From the NCBI GenBank assembly GCA_021736445.1, contig JAIPGA010000005.1, positions 1 through 56,217 on the forward strand: a DNA stretch of 56,217 nt, in the 5' to 3' direction. Position numbers and translations under genes: made by a program. The stretch is from Synergistales bacterium. GTDB taxonomy: Bacteria; Synergistota; Synergistia; Synergistales; Aminiphilaceae. Positions 17,710 through 26,389 of the stretch are shown piece after piece; position 1 is the first letter of the stretch; every line of letters starts with the position of its first letter. The notes below the pieces were generated by a model that saw nothing but the letters and a program-made list of their open reading frames with translations, was not told the DNA's origin and searched no databases.

Positions 17710-19060
17710 ATGTACCGTCAACGGCAGAACGACCGAGTGCAGCACCCATCCGATGCGGCGACTGCTGGATATCCTCCGGGAGGATCTGGGGCTCACCGGC
17801 ACCAAGGAGGGCTGCGGCGAGGGGGAGTGCGGCGCCTGTACGGTGCTTCTGGACGGTGCCCCCGTCACCTCCTGCATGGTCCCGGCGATCCAGCTGGAGG
17901 GACGGGACATCCGCACCATCGAGGGGATCGGCTCCCCCAAAGCGCCCCACCCGCTGCAGCGGCTCTTTGTGGAGGAAGGGGCCGTCCAGTGCGGCTTCTG
18001 CACCCCCGGCATGATCCTGGCCGCACTGGCCCTCCTGCAGGACAACCCCACACCGGACAGAGCAGCCATCCGCTTCGCACTCTCGGGCAACCTCTGCCGC
18101 TGCACCGGCTACGAAGCCATCTTCCGGGCCGTCGAGCGGGCCGCCGCAGAGGATGTGCCGACATTCCCGCCCCGGGAGGGGATGCAGAACGACACACCAC
18201 AGTCCCCGCGCTTCGACCCCGGGGAAGAAGGACGCTTCACCGTCCCCCGGACGCTCGACGAGGCGCTGGAACATCTGGCCGAGCACCCCGGAGCGCGGGC
18301 GGTTCTGGCCGGCGGCACCGACGTGATGCCCGATATGCGCAAAAGGGGCACGCTTCCGGAAAGCGCCGTGGACATCTCCAGGCTGCCGGAGCTGCACCGG
18401 ATCAGGGTGCAGCGGGACCGACTCCACATCGGCGCAGGGGCCACCAATGCAGAGCTGCAGCGAAACCCCAATGTCCAGGCCCACTTCCCCTGCCTTGTCG
18501 AAGCGGCCCGCCGATCCGGTGCGCCGACCATCCAGCACCGGGCCACCATCGGCGGCAACCTGATGACCGCCTCCCCGGCGGCGGACCTCCCGCCGCTGCT
18601 CATGGCGCTGGACGCCTCGGTGACGCTGGCCTGCTCGGGCGGAACGCGCACCATCCCGGTGGCGGAACACATCACCGGCTACCGGGAGACCGCCTGCCAC
18701 GGGCAGGAGCTGCTCACCGAGATCTCCATCCCCCTGCCCGGAAGAGGACGTGTGCAGCGTTTCTCCAAGCGCGCCACCCGGCAGGGGCTCTCACTGGCCC
18801 GGGTCGCCCTGGGATGCAGCGCCGGACTGTTCGAAGGCAGGCTTGGGGATGTGCGGATCGCCTGCGGCTCCATGACGCCGGTGCCGATGATGCTGGAGGA
18901 GGTCATGGCCTTTCTTGAGGGGAAGCATCCGGACAGCGAAACCATCCGCCGGGCCGGCGAACTCGCGGCGGCCGCGGTGGAACCGCGGAAGACCCCGCAT
19001 TTCAGAAAGCACGCCACAAGGGGCCTGGTGGAGCAATTCCTGAGGGAGTTCCAGCCATAG
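17699..19060 (+). CDS. Fused [2Fe-2S]-FAD subunit of the second molybdenum hydroxylase
   Basis: This 453-residue protein joins two subunits that are separate in the first enzyme. Residues 1-155 are the two-cluster iron-sulfur domain (CGEGECGACTVLLDG, CGFCTPGM, LCRCTGYEAI). After a short linker, residues 180-450 form the FAD domain (AGGTDVMPDMRKR, TIGGNLMTASPAADLPPLL). The fusion resembles the XdhA small subunit of bacterial xanthine dehydrogenases. AAAGGAGGGGG precedes the start, which overlaps the catalytic-subunit gene by 11 bases. It completes a two-gene hydroxylase of composition Mo plus FeS-FAD. It is the last gene before the BMP transporter unit. Confidence 0.92.
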   Translation: MRLRCTVNGRTTECSTHPMRRLLDILREDLGLTGTKEGCGEGECGACTVLLDGAPVTSCMVPAIQLEGRDIRTIEGIGSPKAPHPLQRLFVEEGAVQCGFCTPGMILAALALLQDNPTPDRAAIRFALSGNLCRCTGYEAIFRAVERAAAEDVPTFPPREGMQNDTPQSPRFDPGEEGRFTVPRTLDEALEHLAEHPGARAVLAGGTDVMPDMRKRGTLPESAVDISRLPELHRIRVQRDRLHIGAGATNAELQRNPNVQAHFPCLVEAARRSGAPTIQHRATIGGNLMTASPAADLPPLLMALDASVTLACSGGTRTIPVAEHITGYRETACHGQELLTEISIPLPGRGRVQRFSKRATRQGLSLARVALGCSAGLFEGRLGDVRIACGSMTPVPMMLEEVMAFLEGKHPDSETIRRAGELAAAAVEPRKTPHFRKHATRGLVEQFLREFQP

Positions 19061-19279
19061 CACCGGGAAGGCATGCATGGAAACAATGCATTACGGTTGT
19101 GCTACAATGCAAGGCACAGTCATGACATGGCAGAGGGCACTGCAGCCGATGCCGCTGCAGGAGTCTGCCTGGTTGCGGAATGGGGGTGGTACCTCCGGAA
19201 GGAAGCAACAACGCAACTGCAGAGACAGCTGCTGGAGGGCTCCAACCGATATCGACAGGTACAGAAAGGGTGCATGCAC
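19061..19279 (+). promoter_or_regulatory. Leader of the BMP nucleoside-transport unit
   Basis: A -10-like TACAAT at 19103-19108 suggests a promoter; no good -35 is seen. About 165 bases of leader follow. They can form two hairpins: CTGCAG...CTGCAG around 19140-19160, and a larger one closed by GTTGC/GCAAC (about 19173-19208) that contains GGGGGTGGTACCTCC. The core GGGTGGTACC resembles the conserved T-box sequence, but no specifier stem or terminator is evident. A structured leader is plausible; its class is not established. Confidence 0.35.
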
Positions 19280-20278
19280 GTGAAACAGATGAAAGGTATT
19301 GCGGTACTGGCGCTCGTTGTCTGCCTCGCCGCCTTCGCCGCGGCGCCGGCCATGGCGGAATCCAAGGCTCCGGGTGACTACAAGATCGTCCTGCTCCTCC
19401 CTGGACCGATCAACGACCAGAGCTGGAACGCCACCAACTACAACGGCCTGGTGGCCTGCAACGAGAGCCTGGGCACCAATATGGAGTACGTGGAAAACGT
19501 CCAGGCCAGCGACTTCGAGTCCACCTTCCGGAACTACGGCGAAAGGGGCTACGACCTGGTGATGGCCGCCGGGACCCAGTTCGACGAAGCGGCCAACCGG
19601 GTGGCGCCCAACTACCCCGACACGGTTTACTGTGTGGTCAACGGGATGGTCACCGAGGCACCCAACGTCCGCCCCATCCTGCCCAAGGAGTACGAGGGCA
19701 GCTATCTCGGCGGGCTCATCGCCGGCTACACCACCGAGAGTGGCAAGATCGGTCTGGTCGGGGGCTTCCCGAACAAGCTGATGATCCGGCTGCTCAACAC
19801 CTACGAGCAGGCCGCCCGGATCGGCTCGCCCCAGGTGGAGGCCCTGCGGGCCTACGCCAACTCCTGGAGCGATGTCTCCCTGGGCAAACAGATGGCCGGC
19901 TCCATGATCGACAAGGGGGCCGACGTGCTCTTCTTCTACGCCAACCAGGTAGGGCTCGGAGCCATCCAGGCCGCCAAGGAGGAGGGCGTGAAGTTTGTCG
20001 GTTTCGCCAGCAACCAGAACGGCATCGCGCCGGAGACCGTCGTCGCCAGCGTCTACTTCGACTTCGAGGAGATGTACAAGTGGGCGGTGGGCAAGTTCAT
20101 GGACGGCTCCCTGAAACCGGAGGTCAACGAGGTAGGGATCGCCCAGGGTGTGGTCAAGGTGGCCTACACCGACGCGGTACCCCAGAAGGTCAGGGACACG
20201 GTCAGTCAGGCCGAGAAGGCCATCGCCGGCGGCACACTGGCCCGGTTCCTCTCCCAGTTCCCGGAATCCCTGGACTAG
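19280..20278 (+). CDS. BMP/PnrA-family nucleoside-binding protein of ABC importer
   Basis: The 332-residue product is a periplasmic solute-binding protein of the basic membrane protein (Med/PnrA) family. Characterised members bind purine nucleosides. It has a typical signal peptide ending AMA before ESKAPGDY and no lipobox cysteine at the right place, so it is probably soluble in the periplasm. The mature part opens with KIVLLLPGPINDQSWN, typical of the family, and has the two-lobed layout expected (VKFVGFASNQNG...). GTG 19280 is preferred over ATG 19274 because AAAGGG lies nine bases upstream of it. A strong terminator follows, so it is probably made in excess over the membrane components downstream. 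Confidence 0.88.
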   Translation: MKQMKGIAVLALVVCLAAFAAAPAMAESKAPGDYKIVLLLPGPINDQSWNATNYNGLVACNESLGTNMEYVENVQASDFESTFRNYGERGYDLVMAAGTQFDEAANRVAPNYPDTVYCVVNGMVTEAPNVRPILPKEYEGSYLGGLIAGYTTESGKIGLVGGFPNKLMIRLLNTYEQAARIGSPQVEALRAYANSWSDVSLGKQMAGSMIDKGADVLFFYANQVGLGAIQAAKEEGVKFVGFASNQNGIAPETVVASVYFDFEEMYKWAVGKFMDGSLKPEVNEVGIAQGVVKVAYTDAVPQKVRDTVSQAEKAIAGGTLARFLSQFPESLD

Positions 20279-20297
20279 CCGACAGCAGAACCACTCG

Positions 20298-20332
20298 CAA
20301 CACCCTTCCTGATGGAAGGGTGTTGTTTTTTT
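20298..20332 (+). terminator. Rho-independent terminator after the BMP gene
   Basis: CAACACCCTTCC and GGAAGGGTGTTG form a perfect 12-bp stem with a four-base loop (TGAT), followed by seven T. It separates the binding-protein gene from the ATPase and permease genes. Partial read-through would explain unequal expression of the transporter parts. Confidence 0.92.
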
Positions 20333-20358
20333 CTCCATTCCCGGATTTCGTGTACTAT

Positions 20359-21921
20359 ATGGGAAGCCTTGGGAAAAGGAGGCATCACGCCATCGATACC
20401 GCCCTTGCAATGCACGGGATTACCAAACTCTTTCCCGGCACGCTGGCCAACGACCGGGTGGACCTTGATGTGGGCAAAGGAGAGGTCCTCGCGCTGCTCG
20501 GGGAAAACGGCGCCGGCAAGACCACACTGATGAAGATCCTCTACGGGATGTACCAACCCGACGAAGGGGAGATCCGCATCGACGGGAATCCCATCGCCAT
20601 CCGCTCCCCCCAGGACGCCATGAGACGGGGCATCGGGATGATCCACCAGCACTTTACACTGATCCCCGTCCACTCCGTAGTGGAAAACATCCTCCTCGGC
20701 GGGGGACCGCCGGGGCAGCGACCCCCCAAACCGCGGGAAGCAGCGGAACAGATCCGCGAGCTGGGACAGCGCTACGGCCTGGAGGTGGACCCCTGGGCGC
20801 TGGTCCGCCAGCTCCCCGTAGGACACCAGCAGCGGGTGGAGATCCTCAAGGCGCTCTACCGCGAGGCGCAGGTCCTCATCATGGACGAGCCCACGGCGGT
20901 ACTCACCCCCCAGGAGACAGAGAGCCTCTTCGGCTTCATCCGGGAGTTCACCGAATCGGGCCGCTCGGTGATCTTCATCACCCACAAGCTCGGCGAGGTC
21001 ATGTCCATCGCCGACCGGATCACCGTCATGCGCAACGGTCGGGTGGCGGGAACCGTAGCCAAAGCCGAGGCTGACGAGCACAGTCTGGCCAGGATGATGG
21101 TGGGCCGCGATCTGCATCCTCCCCAGCGTGACGACAACCAGCGCCCCGGCGCGGCGGTCCTCGAGATCGACGGTCTTTCCCTCCGCGGCGACCGGGGCAA
21201 CCGGGTGGTCCATCAGCTGGACCTCCAGGTCCGCACCGGGGAGATCTTCGGCATCTGCGGCGTCAGCGGCAACGGCCAGGAGGAGCTGGCCGAAGCGGTC
21301 TGCGGCCTCCGCAGTGCGGAAGAGGGCTCCATCACCCTTCATGGGCGACGCGTCGAAAACCAGTCACCGCGGGAGATGATCCGGGAAGGTGTGGGCTATA
21401 TCCCCGCCGACCGTCTTCGGGAAGGCCTGGTGCCGGAGATGTCGCTGGCGGAGAACCTGATCCTCAAAAGCCCTTCGGATCCGCCCTACGCCCGAGGGGG
21501 GGTTCTCCGCTGGCCGGAGATCTACGAACGCGCGGGGGAAGAGGCCGAGGCCTTCTCCATCAAAGCACCGGCGCTGGGTTCCAAAACCCACACCCTCTCC
21601 GGGGGCAACCAGCAGAAGGTGGTGGTGGCCAGGGAGATCAGGATCGGCACCACCCTCCTGGTGGCGGTGCAGCCAACCCGCGGTCTGGATCTGGGAGCGG
21701 CCGACTACGTCCACTCGGTCCTGCTGGAGGAGCGCCGGAAGGGAAAGGCCATCCTGCTGATCTCCACGGAGCTGACGGAGATCATGGCGCTCTCCGACCG
21801 GATCGGCGTGATCTACGAGGGACGGATCGCGGGCACCTTCGACAGGGACGACGCCGACGTCCAGACACTGGGACTGCTCATGGCGGGGATTGGGGGGAAA
21901 CGCAATGGCACCACAGGATAA
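20359..21921 (+). CDS. Duplicated ABC ATPase for nucleoside import (BmpB/NupO/RbsA-like)
   Basis: This protein of about 520 residues has two ATP-binding cassettes. Domain one has Walker A GENGAGKTT, a divergent signature region (QLPVGHQQRVEIL) and Walker B VLIMDEPTAVLTP. Domain two has a degenerate Walker A (GVSGNGQEEL), signature LSGGNQQKVVVAREI and QPTRGLD in place of a full Walker B. This asymmetry is usual for CUT2/BMP-type importers. The start is uncertain. ATG 20359 overlaps a likely -10 (TACTAT); ATG 20410 lacks a ribosome site; the only good site, AGGAGG (20377-20382), points to an in-frame ATC at 20392. It is coupled to the two permeases that follow. Confidence 0.9.
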   Translation: MGSLGKRRHHAIDTALAMHGITKLFPGTLANDRVDLDVGKGEVLALLGENGAGKTTLMKILYGMYQPDEGEIRIDGNPIAIRSPQDAMRRGIGMIHQHFTLIPVHSVVENILLGGGPPGQRPPKPREAAEQIRELGQRYGLEVDPWALVRQLPVGHQQRVEILKALYREAQVLIMDEPTAVLTPQETESLFGFIREFTESGRSVIFITHKLGEVMSIADRITVMRNGRVAGTVAKAEADEHSLARMMVGRDLHPPQRDDNQRPGAAVLEIDGLSLRGDRGNRVVHQLDLQVRTGEIFGICGVSGNGQEELAEAVCGLRSAEEGSITLHGRRVENQSPREMIREGVGYIPADRLREGLVPEMSLAENLILKSPSDPPYARGGVLRWPEIYERAGEEAEAFSIKAPALGSKTHTLSGGNQQKVVVAREIRIGTTLLVAVQPTRGLDLGAADYVHSVLLEERRKGKAILLISTELTEIMALSDRIGVIYEGRIAGTFDRDDADVQTLGLLMAGIGGKRNGTTG

Positions 21922-23035
21922 CACCCCAGGGGAGAACGCCTCCCCCCTGCAGAAGCGTGTGAAGGCACGGGACCGCTCGATCTCCATGCTCCTCTGGCCG
22001 CTCTTCTCCGTGGCCTGCGGTCTGGCCGCCAGCGGTCTCATGATGATGCTGCTGGGGAAAAATCCGCTGGCTGTCTACGGAACACTCTTCGGCTACGCCT
22101 TCCGGGATCTCTACAACGTGGCCGACATCTTCGCCAAGGCCGCCCCGCTGATCCTCACCGGCCTCGCCTTCGGCTTCGCCTTCCGCTCCACCCTCTTCAA
22201 CATCGGCGGCCAGGGGCAGTTCTACCTCGGCTGCGTGGGCGCCGCATCCTGCGCCCTGGCCTTCGGGAACCTTCCCGCCTTCCTCCTGCTCCCCCTCTGT
22301 CTGGGGGCGAGCATCCTGGCCGGCGGCGCCTGGGGCGCCTTCGTGGGCTTCGCCAAGGCCCGCTTCCAGGCCAACGAGTTTCTCGTCAGCATGATGTCCA
22401 CCTACGTGGCCATCGCGGTGATGAATTTCCTCCTCCGGGGACCTCTCAAGGAGAGCAAAGGGGAATACCCGCAGACCGACGTGATCGCCGAGAGCGGCTG
22501 GATCCCCACAATGATCCCCCACACCAGGCTGCACTGGGGCTTTGTGATCGCCCTGGCTGCGGCGGTGCTGGCCTATATCGTCCTCTGGCGGACGAGCCTG
22601 GGATTCAGGATCCGCGCCGTGGGGATGAACCGGGACGCCGCCCGCTACGCCGGGGTGGACGAGAAGCGCATCTTCATCGTCGTCTTTTTTCTCAGCGGCG
22701 GCTTCGCCGGACTGGCCGGGTTCATGGAGGTCAACGGCATCCAGCACATGCTGGTGCAGGGATTCAACCCCATGCTGGGGGCCGAAGGCATCGGTATCGC
22801 CATCCTCGGCAACGCCCATCCGCTGGGCATCGTCCTCTCGGCGCTGCTCTTCGGCGCCCTCAAGGTGGGCGGCACCCTGGTGGTGCAGACATCGGCCATT
22901 CCAGCCAGTATCATCGGGATCATGGAGGGTTTCGTGATGGTCTTCGTGCTGCTCTCCTACGCGCTGCAGGACAAGCTGGCGGTACGGCGGAAAAAACGGG
23001 ATATCCAGTCGCGGAAGGAGGGTGACAGCCAATGA
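21905..23035 (+). CDS. Nucleoside ABC transporter permease 1 (YufP/NupP-like)
   Basis: This 376-residue inner-membrane permease has about nine to ten hydrophobic segments after a basic N-terminal stretch. Features of the branched-chain/BMP permease family (BPD_transp_2) include RSTLFNIGGQGQFYLG, the EFLVSMMSTYVA region and RAVGMNRDAARYAG, the last probably contacting the ATPase. The ATG at 21905 is favoured by GGGGGG seven bases upstream; it lies within the ATPase gene (17-base overlap). With the second permease it would form the membrane channel for nucleosides delivered by the BMP protein. It overlaps the second permease by four bases. Confidence 0.9.
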   Translation: MAPQDNTPGENASPLQKRVKARDRSISMLLWPLFSVACGLAASGLMMMLLGKNPLAVYGTLFGYAFRDLYNVADIFAKAAPLILTGLAFGFAFRSTLFNIGGQGQFYLGCVGAASCALAFGNLPAFLLLPLCLGASILAGGAWGAFVGFAKARFQANEFLVSMMSTYVAIAVMNFLLRGPLKESKGEYPQTDVIAESGWIPTMIPHTRLHWGFVIALAAAVLAYIVLWRTSLGFRIRAVGMNRDAARYAGVDEKRIFIVVFFLSGGFAGLAGFMEVNGIQHMLVQGFNPMLGAEGIGIAILGNAHPLGIVLSALLFGALKVGGTLVVQTSAIPASIIGIMEGFVMVFVLLSYALQDKLAVRRKKRDIQSRKEGDSQ

Positions 23036-23952
23036 TGCTCACCGGTTTGCTGGCCCGGGCACTGCAGATGAGCACGCCGCTGATGATCGGTGCGCTGGCC
23101 GAGGTCTACGCCCAGCGCACCGGAGTGATGATCATCGCCATCGAGGGCATCTTCCTGATGGGCGCCTGGGGCGGTTTTGTCGGCGCCTACCTGTCGGGCA
23201 GCCTGCTGGCCGGCTTCGCCCTGGCCATGGCGGTGGGGACGCTCTCCGCGCTGGTCTACGCCACGCTGACCATCAAACTCAAACAGCACCAGATCGTCAC
23301 GGGGACAGCCTTCAACATCTTCGCCGCGGGGGTGGCGCTCTACCTCTACCGGGTGCTCTTCGGGGTGCCGCTGCTGCCGCTCACCGTGGATCCCCTGCCC
23401 AGCCTGGCCATCCCGCTGCTGTCGGAGATCCCCGTCATCGGCAAGGCGCTCTTCGACCAGAACATCCTCACCTATCTGACCTTCCTTCTCCTTCCGGCGG
23501 GGTACTGGGTGCTCTTCAGGAGCCGGGTGGGACTCATCATCCGCTCCACCGGCGAGAACCCCGAGGCGGTGGACGCCGCAGGCATCAGTGTGGAGAAGGT
23601 GCGGTTCCTCACAACCCTCTTCGCCGGGGCGCTGGACGGACTGGCCGGCGCCTTCTACTCCCTGGGATTCCTGGGCATGTACACCAACGACATCATCGGG
23701 GGACGGGGCTGGATCGCCTTCGCCATATGCTTCCTGGGCAACTGGAACCCCCTGGGGGCGCTGCTGGGGGCCCTGGTCTTCGGCCTGGCCGACGCGACGG
23801 CCATCGTCCTGCAGACCTCGGGCGTCAAGCTCATCCCCAACGAGTTCCTCATCGCCATCCCCTATATCCTCACCATCGTCGCCACCATGGCCCGAAAGCA
23901 CTTCAATGTCCCCACCAAGCTGGGGACACCCTACATCAAGGAACGAAAATAG
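23032..23952 (+). CDS. Nucleoside ABC transporter permease 2 (YufQ/NupQ-like)
   Basis: The 306-residue permease is the partner of the preceding protein. It has about eight to nine membrane segments and the family marks TPLMIGALAEVYAQRTGVM near the start, IAIEGIFLMGAW, and RSTGENPEAVDAAGISVEK, the likely ATPase-docking loop. Start ATGATG overlaps the permease 1 stop by four bases. The operon ATPase-permease-permease together with the upstream BMP gene completes a nucleoside importer. The dihydropyrimidinase gene follows after 18 bases, linking uptake directly to ring hydrolysis. Confidence 0.9.
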   Translation: MMLTGLLARALQMSTPLMIGALAEVYAQRTGVMIIAIEGIFLMGAWGGFVGAYLSGSLLAGFALAMAVGTLSALVYATLTIKLKQHQIVTGTAFNIFAAGVALYLYRVLFGVPLLPLTVDPLPSLAIPLLSEIPVIGKALFDQNILTYLTFLLLPAGYWVLFRSRVGLIIRSTGENPEAVDAAGISVEKVRFLTTLFAGALDGLAGAFYSLGFLGMYTNDIIGGRGWIAFAICFLGNWNPLGALLGALVFGLADATAIVLQTSGVKLIPNEFLIAIPYILTIVATMARKHFNVPTKLGTPYIKERK

Positions 23953-23970
23953 CAGCGAGGAGGTGTCTCG

Positions 23971-25323
23971 ATGTACGATCTGGTCATACAAGAGGGAACG
24001 GTGGTCACCCCCCAGGGGTCCTTCCAGGCTGACGTGGCCTGCAGCGATGGGCGGATCGCCGCCCTGGGGATGGACCTTCAGGGGGAGACCACCATCAATG
24101 CGGAAGGGAGGTATCTGCTGCCGGGGGTGGTCGACTCCCACACCCACATGTCGCTCCATCTGCCCGCAACCACCTCCAGCGACGACTTCCACACCGGCAC
24201 AAAGGCGGCGGCCTGCGGCGGCGTGACGACGATCATCGATTTCACCGGCGGGGCGCCGGAGCGTCCTCTGGCCGAGGATATCGCCAACCGCAGGAGGGAG
24301 GCGGAGCCTGCCGTGGTGGACTACGCCTTCCACGCCGAGATGATCGGGTGGCGTGCCGGCGAGGAGGCACAGATCCGCGCGGCTGTCCGGGAGGGCGTGA
24401 CCAGCTTCAAATTCTTCACCGCCTACGGCGCGTCGGGACGCCGCTCCGACAACGGGGTGCTCTACCACGCCATGAAGGAGATCGCCGACCTGGACGCCCT
24501 GGCAGTGGTCCACGCCGAGGACGACGCCATCATCGCGTCGCTGGAAGGGGCGCTCTCCGAAGAGGGGAAAGGCCGGATGGAAGCGCTGGCGGACACCAGA
24601 CCGGATTTCTGCGAGGCCTCGGCGATCGGCCAGGTGGCCTTTCTGGCGGAACTCACCGGGGCCCGTACCCATATCGTCCACGTCAGCTCCGGTCTCGGCG
24701 CCGAACAGGTCATGGCGGCCCGGGAACGGGGTGCGCCGGTCACCGGCGAGACCTGCCCGCAGTACCTCCTGCTCACCGAGGAATGCTACCGCCGGCCCAG
24801 GGGGCACCGCTACGCCGCGAGCCCGGCCCTGCGGACACCGGTGGACCAGGAGGATCTCTGGGAATCCCTCCGTGAGGGGATCCTCCAGACGGTGGTCACC
24901 GACCACTGTCCTTTCACCAACGCCCAGAAAGAGTGGAAAGGGGACTTCCGCAAGCTCCCCTACGGGCTGCCGGGGGTGGAGACACTGCTCCCCCTGGTCT
25001 ATTCCGAGGGGGTCACCACAGGCCGCATCACCTTGGAACAGATGACGGCGCTGCTTTCCGCCAATACGGCGCGGATCTTCGGTCTCTCCCCGCGCAAGGG
25101 CGCCATCCAGCCCGGTTCCGACGCCGATCTGGTCATCTTCGACCCCCGGGCCGCCTGGACGGTGACCGCCGACAGCCTCCACATGCACACCGACTTCTCC
25201 CCCTACGAAGGACATCGGGTACAAGGCGCCGTGGAGACCACCATCTCACGCGGGGAGGTCATCTACAGCGACGGCAGCTGCATCGCCGAACGGGGCAGGG
25301 GGAGGTTTCTGCACCGACGGTAA
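23971..25323 (+). CDS. Dihydropyrimidinase/hydantoinase (D-hydantoinase family)
   Basis: A 450-residue cyclic amidohydrolase. The binuclear metal site is complete: His57 and His59 in DSHTHM, carbamylated Lys147 in SFKFFTAYG, His181 in VVHAEDD, His237 in HIVHVSS and Asp311 in VTDHCPF. Such enzymes open dihydropyrimidines or hydantoins to N-carbamoyl amino acids. In anaerobic purine clusters the homologue is called HyuA. AGGAGGTG lies upstream of the ATG. It is the last gene of the transporter operon and has a terminator downstream. No ureidopropionase or carbamoylase is found in the window, so the product must be processed elsewhere. Confidence 0.92.
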   Translation: MYDLVIQEGTVVTPQGSFQADVACSDGRIAALGMDLQGETTINAEGRYLLPGVVDSHTHMSLHLPATTSSDDFHTGTKAAACGGVTTIIDFTGGAPERPLAEDIANRRREAEPAVVDYAFHAEMIGWRAGEEAQIRAAVREGVTSFKFFTAYGASGRRSDNGVLYHAMKEIADLDALAVVHAEDDAIIASLEGALSEEGKGRMEALADTRPDFCEASAIGQVAFLAELTGARTHIVHVSSGLGAEQVMAARERGAPVTGETCPQYLLLTEECYRRPRGHRYAASPALRTPVDQEDLWESLREGILQTVVTDHCPFTNAQKEWKGDFRKLPYGLPGVETLLPLVYSEGVTTGRITLEQMTALLSANTARIFGLSPRKGAIQPGSDADLVIFDPRAAWTVTADSLHMHTDFSPYEGHRVQGAVETTISRGEVIYSDGSCIAERGRGRFLHRR

Positions 25324-25373
25324 CGGCAGCACCCTCAACGGACACTGCGCCGACAGTGCCATTGGGATACCAA

Positions 25374-25410
25374 GCGCCCGGCCCCATGCACGGAGCCGGG
25401 CGCGTCTTTT
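25374..25410 (+). terminator. Rho-independent terminator of the catabolic island
   Basis: GCGCCCGGC and GCCGGGCGC make a perfect 9-bp stem with a 12-base loop, followed by GTCTTTTC. It lies between the dihydropyrimidinase gene and the convergent peptide-transport operon. Confidence 0.8.
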
Positions 25411-25435
25411 CTCACTGTGCCGTACACGTACCGAC

Positions 25436-26389
25436 CTAGTAGAGATGGCAGGCCACGAGATGACCCTCGGTGACCTCGCGGGCCGCCGGCTTCTCCTGTT
25501 TGCAGCGTTCCATGACGTGGGGGCAGCGGGGATGGAAACGGCAGCCCGGCGGCGGCGTGACCAGATCGGGCACCGTCCCGGGGATCCCCTCCAGCTCGGT
25601 GCGTTCATCCGACGGGATGGCCTGCATCAGCCCCTGGGTGTAGGGATGCTGGGGGTTGAAGACCACCTCGCGCACCGTCCCCACCTCGGCGATATCGCCG
25701 GCGTACATGACGCCGACCCGATCGCAGGTCTCGGCGATCACCGACATATCGTGGGTGATCAGGAGCACGCTGGAATGCTTCCTCTGCACCAGCTCCCGCA
25801 AAAGGATCAGCACCTGGGCCTGCACGGAGACATCCAGGGCCGTGGTCGGCTCGTCGGCGATCAGCAGAGGCGGCTCCGAGGAGAGCATGAGCGCGATCAT
25901 CACACGCTGTGCCATGCCGCCGGAGAGCTGATGGGGGTAGTAGCGGGCCACCTTCTCCGGCTCGGGGATGTTCACCTCGGCCAGCCTGTCAACAGCTGCC
26001 TTCCGCGCCTCATTCCTGCCCATGCTGTGGGAAAGCACCTCGGCGATCTGCTCCCGGATGCGCATCACCGGATTGAGGGCCGCGATGGGATGCTGCATGA
26101 TCATGGTGATCTCCCGACCCCGGATGGTGTCGCGCACCCTCTTTTTGTCCATGGAGAGCAGATCTTCGCCCTTGTAGAAGATCCTTCCTCCCTCGATCCG
26201 CCCGGGATTGCGGACCAAATCGAGGATCGCCGAGGCGGTGACGCTCTTGCCGCACCCCGTCTCCCCGACAAGTCCGAAAAACTCCCCCTCCTTGATCTGG
26301 AGGTTGACCCCGTTGATGGCACGCACGATCCCGCGGTAGGTATGGAAGTTGACGTAGAGGTCCTGGATATCAATCAGCGTATCGGCCAT
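25436..26389 (-). CDS. Dipeptide/oligopeptide ABC transporter ATPase (DppD/OppD-like)
   Basis: This 317-residue ATPase has Walker A GETGCGKS, signature LSGGMAQRVMIA and Walker B LLIADEPTTALDV. The C-terminal extension with conserved cysteines (GCRFHPRCPHVMERC...) is the peptide-importer type, which often binds an iron-sulfur cluster. It energises uptake together with the OppF-like ATPase at 31322. It starts at an ATG sharing one base with the upstream permease stop (TAATG) and is the last gene of the minus-strand operon. The terminator at 25374 lies beyond its stop and may function in both directions. Confidence 0.93.
   Translation of the reverse strand: MADTLIDIQDLYVNFHTYRGIVRAINGVNLQIKEGEFFGLVGETGCGKSVTASAILDLVRNPGRIEGGRIFYKGEDLLSMDKKRVRDTIRGREITMIMQHPIAALNPVMRIREQIAEVLSHSMGRNEARKAAVDRLAEVNIPEPEKVARYYPHQLSGGMAQRVMIALMLSSEPPLLIADEPTTALDVSVQAQVLILLRELVQRKHSSVLLITHDMSVIAETCDRVGVMYAGDIAEVGTVREVVFNPQHPYTQGLMQAIPSDERTELEGIPGTVPDLVTPPPGCRFHPRCPHVMERCKQEKPAAREVTEGHLVACHLY

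Noticed and set aside
15397-18105. A 902-codon open frame antisense to the second molybdenum hydroxylase
   Set aside because: It mirrors conserved catalytic-subunit coding sequence and has no ribosome site or family resemblance.
19187-19200. A genuine T-box riboswitch
   Set aside because: Only the short core GGGTGGTACC matches. Stem I, a specifier loop and a downstream terminator are not found, and the space from the -10 to the core is too short. It is kept only as a weak leader-structure observation.
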